64,000 nucleotides of DNA. It comes from Caldilineaceae bacterium. Its GTDB lineage: Bacteria > Chloroflexota > Anaerolineae > Caldilineales > Caldilineaceae. A model generated the notes under the pieces. The model was not told where the DNA came from. It ran no database searches and saw only the letters and a list, made by a program, of their open reading frames with translations. The translations under genes were made by a program, and so were the position numbers. The stretch spans positions 62,001 through 126,000 of the forward strand of contig JAHBVH010000012.1 of the NCBI GenBank assembly GCA_019637645.1. Direction: 5' to 3'. The first letter of the stretch is position 1; each line of letters opens with the position of its first letter. Below are positions 44,501 to 51,660 of the stretch, in pieces.

Positions 44501-44706
44501 CCCTGTTACGCCAGGAGCGCTTGCCCATTCCCGAAGAACTCGCTGTAACAGTTAAAGCCTTGCGGCTCTTACAACAGTTGGAACAGAAGCATCAAGGGCT
44601 CTTACCCGCTGAACGCCAAACATTACTCGCGGAATTACAGAAGGTCGGCCGCGCGGTCAACCAATCCATGCCAACCAACGGCGATGAAGTCCCTCATGAA
44701 GGGTAA
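41542..44706 (+). CDS. UvrD-superfamily (TRANK1-like) helicase/ATPase with long helical C terminus
   Basis: 1054 residues from ATG 41542; an upstream in-frame TTG at 41518 is possible. Superfamily-1 motifs: Walker A IKGLPGSGKTISLLYLAR (about 142-159), motif II LVIDEVQDLT (about 340-349), motif III/IV VVAGDESQIV and HYQRRSPRNL, late motifs FLPREIKGLERTTVLVYG (about 529-546) and VALSRSTERLILLE (about 577). The REIKGLE form is characteristic of TRANK1-like helicases rather than UvrD/Rep. From about 620 to the end is alpha-helical, repeat-like and rich in Gln/Leu. The role is unknown; DNA or RNA conflict response is plausible. Its stop codon lies inside the terminal repeat of an inserted element. 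Confidence 0.85.
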   Translation: MAPYRLFKHKDYDRTVANLPTSIRRKALWAQVLLGTRGRTPSVKGTNGFNARWRRTPVQGNHYYMWWIPGSESGLADDPITRQDDHTILVHSIRHHDETDDPISPGRLTDYEEIAIATLDPRYEEQTHVSNQVQHEHIALATIKGLPGSGKTISLLYLARDLAERPDLQHILYITYTRRLKRAAQEFLQAQGDPIYQKIRVATLGEIEQQLTDLPAQQEPFGELPNFLRFLDYQNASALGTWRRYPQTLFTEIRAHLLGRLFPADYALSEAQKTELLIYNAGLDARAYASQRTLELPAAELACRLAERAQENYLFQDQKAAYLAIQRLQKGKSPRWVANLDALVIDEVQDLTLLQIGVLGELVRERMRRRPDAPFAFVVAGDESQIVQPSGFDWGVTKVLLGEQMGTWPDEFEFHYQRRSPRNLAQLIDSTWNFYSNLPRALRPSARRQAFSYETIGADATEEGNGQVFLCRPRHQPGEASTGAKQDWQQLLDELVGKPGRVIVDLSETLRATLETQFQFSDSDEVVFLPREIKGLERTTVLVYGLDALYQRALQLCEARGGDTIPQFEARRLFDEIRVALSRSTERLILLEADDAPVLAALQVAAIPGILTITWPDLVETLQTEDLSVIEVIEGYLDEVDDLWEREMWEQGYRRNRRAYDLAVQIDDYALQREAQEQYIGGYLQETERLLATQQWQAAYAHNRQAAHFAATFGDPLLQEQVDDQLGEVRRAIAAYVTDQLQSMPQQLALRQYRAAYQALPPLRALAQLTDDQALLGQLDEELLRMIWQWTLYLLDQPATTEGTERVAALFQEGADLLARQADGVGAPVLQLLASRYRELAPQPRFTRSQLADLLQRIQAYLALIAPLHLDVDAYRYVSRWLDEAFTHLVRYPALYYEWAVTAQEFAVTNDYLSLDEHLWELENHLVHQQSQGQLTNEENAVKRFQAFIAAYNEAPAEASTLWEELGEMELAIATARTAGDLERAYTLLRQERLPIPEELAVTVKALRLLQQLEQKHQGLLPAERQTLLAELQKVGRAVNQSMPTNGDEVPHEG

Positions 44707-44858
44707 CCATGAAAAGTAAAGCGGCAGTGGTTGATGAAGGGTAAGCAATGAAAGCGGTAGAGCGCACTCGTGCGCTTTCGCGCAGCTTGACCGAGCAGGC
44801 GCTGATTGAAATCAGCGCGGGTTCCCTTATCGATTTTCATGGTTATCCTTCATCAGGG
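44691..44858. mobile_element. MITE-like element with 25-bp terminal inverted repeats
   Basis: Left end 44691-44715 (starts CCCTCATGAAGGGTAACC) and right end 44834-44858 (its reverse complement starts CCCTGATGAAGGATAACC) match at 23 of 25 positions, bounding 168 bases with no coding capacity. The unit also contains an internal partial repeat TGATGAAGGGTAAGCAATGAAA (44733-44753). The left end overlaps the helicase gene and provides its TAA. No target duplication was identified. Confidence 0.65.
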
Positions 44859-44913
44859 CGGTACGCACACCGTATACCGCAGCGCTTACCAAACCCGGCA
44901 CTGAAAACCGAAC

Positions 44914-44973
44914 AAAAAAAATAGCGTAGCGGCCTCGTCATGCCCCACAAGGAGCGAAAGGCCGCTACGCTAT
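44914..44973 (-). terminator. Intrinsic terminator, minus strand
   Basis: ATAGCGTAGCGGCCT (44921-44935) pairs with 44959-44973; on the minus strand the stem is followed by eight T residues. It ends the transcript of the secreted protein gene at 45037-45474, behind a second hairpin. Confidence 0.85.
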
Positions 44974-44980
44974 CCCCTTT

Positions 44981-45020
44981 TGTCATACCGTTCGCGCCAG
45001 ATGGGGCGAACGGTATGACA
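44981..45020 (-). terminator. Second hairpin of a tandem terminator
   Basis: TGTCATACCGTTCGC (44981-44995) pairs perfectly with 45006-45020 around a 10-base loop, 16 bases beyond the stop of the secreted-protein gene. It lacks its own T-run, but stands next to the terminator at 44914-44973. Confidence 0.7.
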
Positions 45021-45036
45021 AGCAAAGGCGAATTGC

Positions 45037-45474
45037 TTAGTTCATAATCGTGGGCAGAAAGATACGGTGGCTAGCAACCAGCAAATCGGCGGCGGCGACG
45101 GGGCTGCTCGCATCGATGGTGACCAACAGCATGAAGACGCTGTCGCTATCATTTTCCGTCCAGATTTGGTAGGTGCCGGTGGGGAGCCCCTCGAGGGAGA
45201 AACCACCAACGCCATCTGTGTAGACAACCATCGTCATCACCACATCATCGGCAACCGTGTCCACCTGTTGAATAAAGACGGGAACATTGACCGCCGGGGC
45301 ACCTTGACCATTCACCTCGCCGCCCAGACCCATATCGATCCAGACACGGCCATAAATTTGGGTGGGCACCTGGGCACTATCGGCATCGGCAGCAAATACC
45401 CCAGTAGCGCCCATGACAACGAGCATAATTTGAATGGCGATCAAGTAGATAATACGATTTAATTTTGTGCTCAT
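45037..45474 (-). CDS. Secreted Cna-B/SdrD-like domain protein with IFLP C-terminal tail
   Basis: 145 residues; GGAGGG lies before the ATG at 45474. Signal peptide: basic start, hydrophobic residues 8-27, VFA cleavage motif. The mature part is one beta-sandwich of the SdrD-B/carboxypeptidase-regulatory type (YGRVWIDMGLGGEVNGQG, VPVFIQQVDTV, YTDGVGGFSLEGLPTGTYQI). It ends HRIFLPTIMN. A similar IFLP ending closes the unrelated secreted protein at 63055, so the tail may be a sorting or anchoring signal. Single-gene transcript with tandem terminators. Confidence 0.8.
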   Translation of the reverse strand: MSTKLNRIIYLIAIQIMLVVMGATGVFAADADSAQVPTQIYGRVWIDMGLGGEVNGQGAPAVNVPVFIQQVDTVADDVVMTMVVYTDGVGGFSLEGLPTGTYQIWTENDSDSVFMLLVTIDASSPVAAADLLVASHRIFLPTIMN

Positions 45475-45780
45475 TTGTTCCCTCCTTCGGCGTTATAAAA
45501 CGACCTACACTATTCTAGACCAAGTTAGCTACCGATTGTGGTGGCTATCGATTTGAATCACTTTCTGTCTACAGAATATCACAATTTCGCCTTAAGGATT
45601 CTGTCAGAATCATAACAGCGATTTCTTACTATTCATATTTCTTTTTGGGAGGCGTTACACAGTGAGAGAAGACTTGATAGGGCTGGAAAACCTATCAAGT
45701 CTTGTTGTTAGCTGCAGAAAAAAGCGGTGGGAAAGAGGCATCTGATGCGTGTTATCCCATCACGCACCACGTGTCACGGC
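45475..45780. other. Intergenic region with module-P palindrome
   Basis: Holds the palindrome at 45669-45703 and the upstream region of the secreted-protein gene. No gene is apparent. Confidence 0.5.
45669..45703. repeat. Module-P palindrome variant
   Basis: AAGACTTGATAGG and CCTATCAAGTCTT are perfect 13-base arms with a 9-base loop, preceded by AGGCGTTACAC as at 57664. The AGACTTGATAGG arm is the same as in the copy at 273-305. Confidence 0.75.
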
Positions 45781-46722
45781 TTATCTGCCGGTTGGCAGCG
45801 GCGCAAAGCGTGCCCAGCGCTGTTCGGTCCGTTGCGGCTTGGGGTTGTGCGCCATTTCAATACAAAAATCAGCCATGGCCTTGATGGCCCAAGCAAAATA
45901 GTGGGGTGTAATGCTGTTAATATCCATATCGGGCGCCGGGTTCATAAAATCAATCGCATAGGGCACACCATCTTTGATCGTAAACTCAATGCTATTCATG
46001 TCATAGCCCAGCACCTCGTTGATCTGATGTGCATAGCTGATCACCTGCTCGCCCAACGCCGGTGACAGATGGTCATGGCTTACATGATAGCGCCGTTCAC
46101 GCGGATCATACTTGATTGGCATGATATTGGTTTGGCCGACACAGATACAGCGGACAAATTGCTCCCATTCAATATACTCTTGCAAGACCATGCAGAGCAT
46201 ATTCGTCTCATCGTAGGCACGGAGCAACTCGTCAAGCGTGTTGATCTTGTAGACATTCTTCCAGCCACCACCCCAGGCATCCTTGAGAATGGCCGGGAGG
46301 CCCACATAGCCGACAATACTCTCCCAATCCAGCGGATAGATCAGGTTGCGTAGACTTTCGCTGACGACGCCTTCGGGATAGGCTTTCATGGGCAGCACGA
46401 GCGTACGCGGCGAAGGGATACCGAGGGCCGTCAACAAGCTAGCCCCGAAAAACTTGTCGTCGGCGCTCCACCAAAAGGGATTATTGACACAATAGGCCCC
46501 TTGGAGCATCGCGTTCTTCATATAGGTGCGATAATAGGGGATCTCGTGGCTAATCCGATCCACCAGGACAGCATATTCACACGGTTCATTCATGCGGGTG
46601 CCGCCTAGCTTTACATATTCGGCGATGACACCCGCGTCGCGCCGATTGACTTCTTCCAAAAAGGCCGGCGGGAAACTCCACTCACGCCCGACGAGGAGAC
46701 CAATCTTTTTGATGTCGCTCAT
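45781..46722 (-). CDS. ATP-grasp enzyme (RimK/glutathione synthetase-like)
   Basis: 313 residues from ATG 46722, with GGAG upstream. Pattern of a C-N ligase of the ATP-grasp fold: NNPFWWSADDKFFGASLLTALGIPSP (phosphate-binding region), PAILKDAWGGGWKNVYKI with lysine and glycine-rich loop (about 150-167), VLQEYIEWEQFVRCICVG (adenine-side Glu), and metal site MNSIEFTIKDG ... AIDFMNPAPD. It would join an acyl group to an amine with ATP. It pairs with the esterase-like gene upstream on the same strand (168-base gap). Substrates unknown. Confidence 0.85.
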   Translation of the reverse strand: MSDIKKIGLLVGREWSFPPAFLEEVNRRDAGVIAEYVKLGGTRMNEPCEYAVLVDRISHEIPYYRTYMKNAMLQGAYCVNNPFWWSADDKFFGASLLTALGIPSPRTLVLPMKAYPEGVVSESLRNLIYPLDWESIVGYVGLPAILKDAWGGGWKNVYKINTLDELLRAYDETNMLCMVLQEYIEWEQFVRCICVGQTNIMPIKYDPRERRYHVSHDHLSPALGEQVISYAHQINEVLGYDMNSIEFTIKDGVPYAIDFMNPAPDMDINSITPHYFAWAIKAMADFCIEMAHNPKPQRTEQRWARFAPLPTGR

Positions 46723-46890
46723 ACCGACTCCTTCTTGTTTGTCGTAACTCTTCTCGGTTCGCAGAGATAGCATTGTACTACAGCGGAGGATAGGGGTACG
46801 GTCGCTTTACCAAGCCAAATATGAAATGTACGCCGTAACGCGTGAGGACCTTTCACCAATCACGCCTTACGAATCACGCGCCATGTCCCG

Positions 46891-47616
46891 CTACCCATCA
46901 TGCCCAGGTAGATAAAGCCGCGCCATTTGCTGCCAGTAGGGCCAATCGTGGCTCCAGCCGTCCCACTCGCGGTAGGCGTGCCAAATATTCTTCTGCCACA
47001 GAGCCGCACTGAGCGCACGATTATTCTCAATATTCGGATCTTCCTTGCCCACCGCGATGATAAGATCGAGCTGGCGAATAGCCGCCAACTGACCGGGCTC
47101 GGTTAGATTCGGCACATAGTGGCTCGGGGTATGAAAATAGAGATCGTCGTCGTAGTAGCCACGGAAGAAATTGCTCATATCATACTTACCACTCAATGCC
47201 ACCACCCGCCGAAAAAGAGCCGGGTGGCGCAGGGCAAAGTTCAGGGCATGATACGCACCAAAGCTACAGCCATGGGCAATGAGAAAATTGTTATTGTTCT
47301 TCTGCTGAATCAGCGGCCAGACCTCGTGCAGCACATAGGCTTCGTACGCTAGGTGGCGCTCAATCCGCCCACGCGGATGCGCCCAATAGCAATAGAAGCT
47401 TTCCCGATCCACGCTGTCCACACAATAGAGCTGAAACCAGCCTTGGTCTAGATAGTCGCCGAGATTAGCAACCATCCCGCGGTCTTCATATTCGAAAAAA
47501 CGCCCACCACTAGTTGGGAAGACGAGCACCGGCGCACCAGCGTGGCCATGCACCAACAATTCCATCTCGCGCTGTAGACGTGGGCTATACCAACGATGAT
47601 ATTCGCGATGTGTCAT
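46891..47616 (-). CDS. Alpha/beta-hydrolase, esterase-D-like family
   Basis: 241 residues. Nucleophile elbow GCSFGAYHA (Ser about 119), acidic residue in VGKEDPN (about 191) and His in WDGWSHDWPYW (about 224) make a complete triad in the right order. There is no signal peptide, so it is cytoplasmic. Same-strand neighbour of the ATP-grasp gene; ligase plus hydrolase could make and mature a peptide-like metabolite, which is inference from adjacency. Start ATG 47616 has no strong ribosome-binding site. Confidence 0.85.
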   Translation of the reverse strand: MTHREYHRWYSPRLQREMELLVHGHAGAPVLVFPTSGGRFFEYEDRGMVANLGDYLDQGWFQLYCVDSVDRESFYCYWAHPRGRIERHLAYEAYVLHEVWPLIQQKNNNNFLIAHGCSFGAYHALNFALRHPALFRRVVALSGKYDMSNFFRGYYDDDLYFHTPSHYVPNLTEPGQLAAIRQLDLIIAVGKEDPNIENNRALSAALWQKNIWHAYREWDGWSHDWPYWQQMARLYLPGHDG

Positions 47617-47641
47617 AAAGTCCCTATTTTATACCAGCAAA

Positions 47642-49522
47642 CTATGCTACCTGTAAGACACTGTGGCTAGATGAATAGCCGCTTTCCTCACGCACGGGGT
47701 TTTCCGGGTCCGCCAACCAACAACCAGGAGGGACTTGATCCTCTCGCCAGAAGCGATAGAGATGGCGGCCCGGCGGCAGTTGGACAAGGCCATGCCACCA
47801 ACCGGAGGGGGTTGCCTGGAGCCACTGAGCATGTGGTTGCCAGCCATTCCAAGCGCCGATCACACTCACGCGCGTTGCCGTCGGCGCATAGAGCCCAACG
47901 TAAATCAGCCGTTCCGCTGCCCCCATGGCAGCTTCAGGCCGTGACCAGAGAGGAAGACCTTGGGCCTGCCAGCGTGCGCTGGCCGCCGCGGTGAGGACAC
48001 TGCCACTCCATGGATAACCGGTTAATGGGCCATCGGCCACCCGCAAAGCCGTAGCCACAGCAGCATAGGGCTGGAGGAGCCCCGCGCCAACCTGTTGCGC
48101 TGGTTTCCCCGGTAGCGACAAGGCCGTCTCTTGTAAGATCGAGCGGACTTGGGCCACCGTCAAATGGGGGTTGGCCTCCACCATCTGCGCGGCGACGGCC
48201 GAGACCTGGGCGACGGCCACGCTCGTGCCATCCACCTGTTGGTAATAAGGGTGCACCCATTTGTGGGCATTCATCCGGTGGCGCACGGCCTGCCAAACCG
48301 CTGGCATCCAGGTCGGGGGTGTATATTCAGCTACGTCTGGGGGCAAGTCGCTCCTGGGCATTGGCGGTATGGGGGGTATCAATGCATCTTCATGGTAGCC
48401 GAGTAGGGTCTGGCGCAATTCGCCCAACGCGGCCATCTCCCGAAAAATTGGGCTCACGGGCAAAATGGGAGCGGGCAACCAGCGGCCCAACGCCAGGATC
48501 TCTGGCTTGTGCCACTGTTCGCGCTGATAGGTAACGGTGCCATAATTATGGGGATAGAGCGATAAGTCCGCCAACCGGGCGGGCGCGGGGTTCAACCAAC
48601 GCCGGTTGGCATCGTCAACGCCACCAACGGTTAAAACGGTGGGCGTCTGCGCGGGGGCTTTTAATTCCGCGGCACCTCGATTCCCCGCGGCGGCGGCAAC
48701 CACCACACCGCGTTCGACCAACGCCGCGGCGGCCAGACAGACGGGGTTGCGCTCCCATGGCTGGATAAAATCGCCCCCAACGCTGATGTTGAGTACCCGT
48801 ACACCATAGCGCGCCCAGTTGTCGTCGCGCAGCAACCATTCCAGGCCGCGCAAAATATCTTCTTCGGGAATCCGCCCACCGCCGCGGCCAATCTTAATCG
48901 GCAGTACCGTTGCTTCGGCAGCGTAGCCGCGGTAGCGTCCCCCACTGAGCAGTCCATTGCCAGCCACCAAGGTCGAGGTCATTTGACCATGCCAACTATC
49001 GCCAGCGCCATCCCACAAGCTAGGTTGTTCTAGGCCAACCCGTTCCTGCTGATCCGTCAGATCGACATAGTGGGCAAAACGGAGAGCGACTTGGGCCAAC
49101 TGGGCCTGCCATTGGGCTGGCGACAAGGTGGCCCACGGCGGTGGCGACCCCGGCCAAATCGATGCGGTGATCAGATCAGGGTGAGGATAGTAACCACTAT
49201 CCAAAAAAGCGACCGTGACAGCGCGCCCCGTCACGGTATCATAGGCTGGGAGCCGCTCCGCCTGGCTGAGGACCGTTTCCTCGGCTGGATGGTAATAGGG
49301 AAAAGTGGTCGGCGGGGTGGTCGTTGTATGGAGCGAGTGGGCAGTGCGCTGGGCCGCCGCCTGCTGGGCATAATGATGGACACAATCAGGACAGAGGCCG
49401 TGGGCAGGTTGCCACCCTGGCTGGTCGGTGGCAATCAGGCGCGCAAGGAGCGGTTGCACCGTTGCGGTTTGGGCGAGGATCGCGGGGGCGTGTTCCTTAC
49501 CACAGCGGGGGCAGTGCGCCAA
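47642..49522 (-). CDS. Leaderless subtilisin-like protease with zinc ribbon and CBM48-like domain
   Basis: 626 residues from TTG 49522, chosen because CAGGAG lies eight bases upstream, overlapping the stop of the preceding gene; a TTG at 49564 would lie inside that gene. N-terminal zinc ribbon CPRCGKEH ... CPDCVHH. S8 peptidase with Asp in AFLDSGYYPHPDL, His in GDSWHGQMTSTLVAG and Ser in DGTSVAVAQVSAVAA. The C-terminal about 100 residues (SVIGAWNGWQPHAQWL ... LPPGRHLYRF ... WLADPENP) resemble the CBM48/AMPK glycogen-binding early set. No signal peptide or propeptide is visible, so an intracellular regulated protease is implied. Confidence 0.85.
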   Translation of the reverse strand: MAHCPRCGKEHAPAILAQTATVQPLLARLIATDQPGWQPAHGLCPDCVHHYAQQAAAQRTAHSLHTTTTPPTTFPYYHPAEETVLSQAERLPAYDTVTGRAVTVAFLDSGYYPHPDLITASIWPGSPPPWATLSPAQWQAQLAQVALRFAHYVDLTDQQERVGLEQPSLWDGAGDSWHGQMTSTLVAGNGLLSGGRYRGYAAEATVLPIKIGRGGGRIPEEDILRGLEWLLRDDNWARYGVRVLNISVGGDFIQPWERNPVCLAAAALVERGVVVAAAAGNRGAAELKAPAQTPTVLTVGGVDDANRRWLNPAPARLADLSLYPHNYGTVTYQREQWHKPEILALGRWLPAPILPVSPIFREMAALGELRQTLLGYHEDALIPPIPPMPRSDLPPDVAEYTPPTWMPAVWQAVRHRMNAHKWVHPYYQQVDGTSVAVAQVSAVAAQMVEANPHLTVAQVRSILQETALSLPGKPAQQVGAGLLQPYAAVATALRVADGPLTGYPWSGSVLTAAASARWQAQGLPLWSRPEAAMGAAERLIYVGLYAPTATRVSVIGAWNGWQPHAQWLQATPSGWWHGLVQLPPGRHLYRFWREDQVPPGCWLADPENPVREESGYSSSHSVLQVA

Positions 49523-49527
49523 GCGAC

Positions 49528-49944
49528 TTACTCCTGATTCTGCCGGCGGCGTAACTCTTCCCAATCCACGCCAATGCCAAAGCCCGGCTCGGACGCGTCT
49601 GGGTTACGAAATTCTAGGACTAGATCAAATTCCTGGCGGTCAATGACTTTGGGCTTCTCCGTCAACCCGATGCTGAGAATGGCAACCACCCGATAGGTCG
49701 CGCCCGGCTGTGGATTGCGGAGATGCAGGGTTGTATCCAGCTTCTGTTCGGCGTGGGCCAACAGAAAAACGCTGGTGTTCTCCGTGCCATTCGGATTGGC
49801 AATGATGATTTCGATATTGGGCTTTTCTTCTTGGGTGGCCGTCAACCAAGCCCGTGTCCAGATCCGTTTCAAGTCAGGATACGGATAGAGGACAATCCGC
49901 TCAAACCGCAGTGGTTCATCTGCTTGAAAGAGGGAAATTTCCAT
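49528..49944 (-). CDS. Conserved hypothetical protein coupled to the subtilase
   Basis: 138 residues from ATG 49944, with GGAG eight bases upstream. Predicted mostly beta: LRFERIVLYPYPDLKRIWTRAWL, NIEIIIANPNGTENTSVFLL, TTLHLRNPQPGATYRVVAILSIG, compatible with an immunoglobulin-like sandwich. It ends NQE-stop, and this GAG-TAA provides the ribosome-binding site of the protease gene, so the two are translationally coupled. It could be a partner or inhibitor of the protease; no family was recognised. Confidence 0.7.
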   Translation of the reverse strand: MEISLFQADEPLRFERIVLYPYPDLKRIWTRAWLTATQEEKPNIEIIIANPNGTENTSVFLLAHAEQKLDTTLHLRNPQPGATYRVVAILSIGLTEKPKVIDRQEFDLVLEFRNPDASEPGFGIGVDWEELRRRQNQE

Positions 49945-50221
49945 AATTTGCACTCCGCACGCTACGTTCTCGTCTGTTCTAAAAAGCATTACCCCGAAGC
50001 GTCACAGGCCGTTTGCCAATTTCGGGGCCGTCAAGCTTCGCTCCGCTTATTCAAGTGTAGACGAAAGCTGGGCGATTCGTCAAAACCCCAAGCCTAATGG
50101 TGCTCGGCACAAAGGCACACGCGCTGGGCAAAGCAACAGGACTTCGCCCGCCAAGTGCGAACAGGCCCATGGGGTAGGCAACGGCGACAAAGTTCAGGCA
50201 AAGCGAAGGGAGCGAGCGGGG

Positions 50222-51316
50222 TCAGCGACCAAGCGGTAGGGCAATATGGAGCGTGGTGCCAATACCTGGCGTACTCTCGATATTCAATTGACCGCCGGCC
50301 ATTTCCACCAAGCAGCGGGCAATGACTAGGCCCAGCCCGGAGCCTTGCTGTTCATAGGTGGCGCGCTCAAATTGTTTATAGGGGCCGATCTGGGCAATGT
50401 TCTCGGCAGTCAGGCCGCGCCCTTGGTCAAAGATGGAAAATCGATAGTAGCCAGCCTCTGGTCCGCCGATAATCCGAACGGTAGCGGGCACTTTGGAAAA
50501 CTTGAAGGCGTTGTCGACCAGTTCATACACAATTTTGGTCAAATCTTCACGCGAGAGTTGGACAATCCCTGGCCGAACCTCGAGGAAGAGATCATCAAGA
50601 CGATCATAGGTGTGCGCGGCTTGCATAGCCGCTTCGTTCATGACATCGACGACAGCGGTGGTTTGGGTCAGATCAAGGAGTGGCCCGCGCTCTGGCGCGG
50701 CGGCGTAGACTTCTAATTGTGCATAGAGTAGATGGTTCTCGACCAAGCGATATAGCTGTTGACCGCTAGCCGTGATCAGGCTAGCATAGTCAATGATTTC
50801 GTCGGGCGTGAGCGAGGCAGCATCTTGGCTCAGGAGTTCACCAATTCCAAGGATACCAACCAACGGCGTGCGCAGTTCATGCGGCAGCGTATAGAGCAGT
50901 TGCGTGCGCAGTTCATTGACCCGCTTGTCACTTTGTTGCTCAAAAAGGTTGCGACGCGCCAAGCGGCTACGCACCGCGCCGAGAAGCTCTGCATGGCTAA
51001 AGGGCTTTGTAATATAGTCATCCGCCCCTAGCTCCATTCCATACCGAATGTCAGTTTTTTCCTGCTTAGCCGTCATAAAGAGAAAGGGCGTCAAGGCAGT
51101 TGTCGGCTGCGTACGTAGTTCCAACAGCACCCGATACCCATCCTTTTCGGGCATCATAATATCACACAGAATTAAGTCTGGATGCACCTGCAGCGCTTGT
51201 TCTACCCCAATGCGTCCATTTGCGGCCCCAATCGCTTCATACCCTTCCAGGTTAAGCCAGATCAGCACCTCTTCTAGAATATTGACATTATCTTCGATCA
51301 CCAAAATTTTGTTCAT
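50222..51316 (-). CDS. Receiver - histidine kinase hybrid
   Basis: 364 residues from ATG 51316. Receiver domain: acidic pair in VIEDNVN, phospho-acceptor Asp in LILCDIMMP (about 52), Thr in FLFMTAKQ and Lys in ITKPFSHAE (about 104). Then HisKA with H-box LPHELRTPLVGILG (His about 153) and HATPase with N-box LVDNAFKFSK, G1 IFDQGRGL, G2 QGSGLGLVIARC. No membrane segment, so a cytoplasmic kinase driven by another kinase through its N-terminal receiver. The output partner is not adjacent. Confidence 0.92.
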   Translation of the reverse strand: MNKILVIEDNVNILEEVLIWLNLEGYEAIGAANGRIGVEQALQVHPDLILCDIMMPEKDGYRVLLELRTQPTTALTPFLFMTAKQEKTDIRYGMELGADDYITKPFSHAELLGAVRSRLARRNLFEQQSDKRVNELRTQLLYTLPHELRTPLVGILGIGELLSQDAASLTPDEIIDYASLITASGQQLYRLVENHLLYAQLEVYAAAPERGPLLDLTQTTAVVDVMNEAAMQAAHTYDRLDDLFLEVRPGIVQLSREDLTKIVYELVDNAFKFSKVPATVRIIGGPEAGYYRFSIFDQGRGLTAENIAQIGPYKQFERATYEQQGSGLGLVIARCLVEMAGGQLNIESTPGIGTTLHIALPLGR

Positions 51317-51660
51317 CACTCTGTAGTCTATCGCGAAAGGGGAGGGTTGTCTAGCCCCCAATTGCAAAAATACTTATTTTCCAGCACAGTTTTCAAGTAA
51401 TTGGCACGACGAGCCTTCAACTCTCCTGCACCACCACGCCAACCCTATATGACTACCCCCTTATGATCAGCGATTTATGGCATTTGTGGTAGACTGAACA
51501 ATCAAGCAAGAATAGGGCTCATGAGCCCTGGCAAGTAGCTGAGCTTGTACAGGTTGATGTCAATCGATAGGGAGATGCAGCGTGGTGAGTGGTGATGATA
51601 CAAATCACGCTGCGTCTCCCATGCTAAATAGCAGTGACCAGAAGGGGAAAGGAATTGCCG
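51317..51660. other. Divergent intergenic region, leader of heme A synthase
   Basis: Contains the palindrome GGGCTCATGAGCCC (51515-51528) and the hairpin at 51570-51620. A weak -35/-10 pair (TTGTGG near 51486, AAGAAT near 51510) is possible. No gene is present. Confidence 0.5.
51570..51620 (+). promoter_or_regulatory. Stem-loop in the leader of heme A synthase
   Basis: GGGAGATGCAGCGTG (51570-51584) pairs with CACGCTGCGTCTCCC (51606-51620), 14 Watson-Crick pairs plus one wobble, loop of 21 bases. It ends 40 bases before the ATG without a U-tract, so it is more likely a leader RNA structure or operator than a terminator. Confidence 0.55.

Noticed and set aside
50094..50201. 35-codon Cys-rich minus-strand frame (LCRRCLPHGPVRTW... 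ending CLCAEHH) just after the histidine-kinase gene
   Set aside because: The CxxC pattern is intriguing, but there is no ribosome-binding site and only a TTG start. Could be a real zinc-ribbon microprotein if conserved elsewhere.
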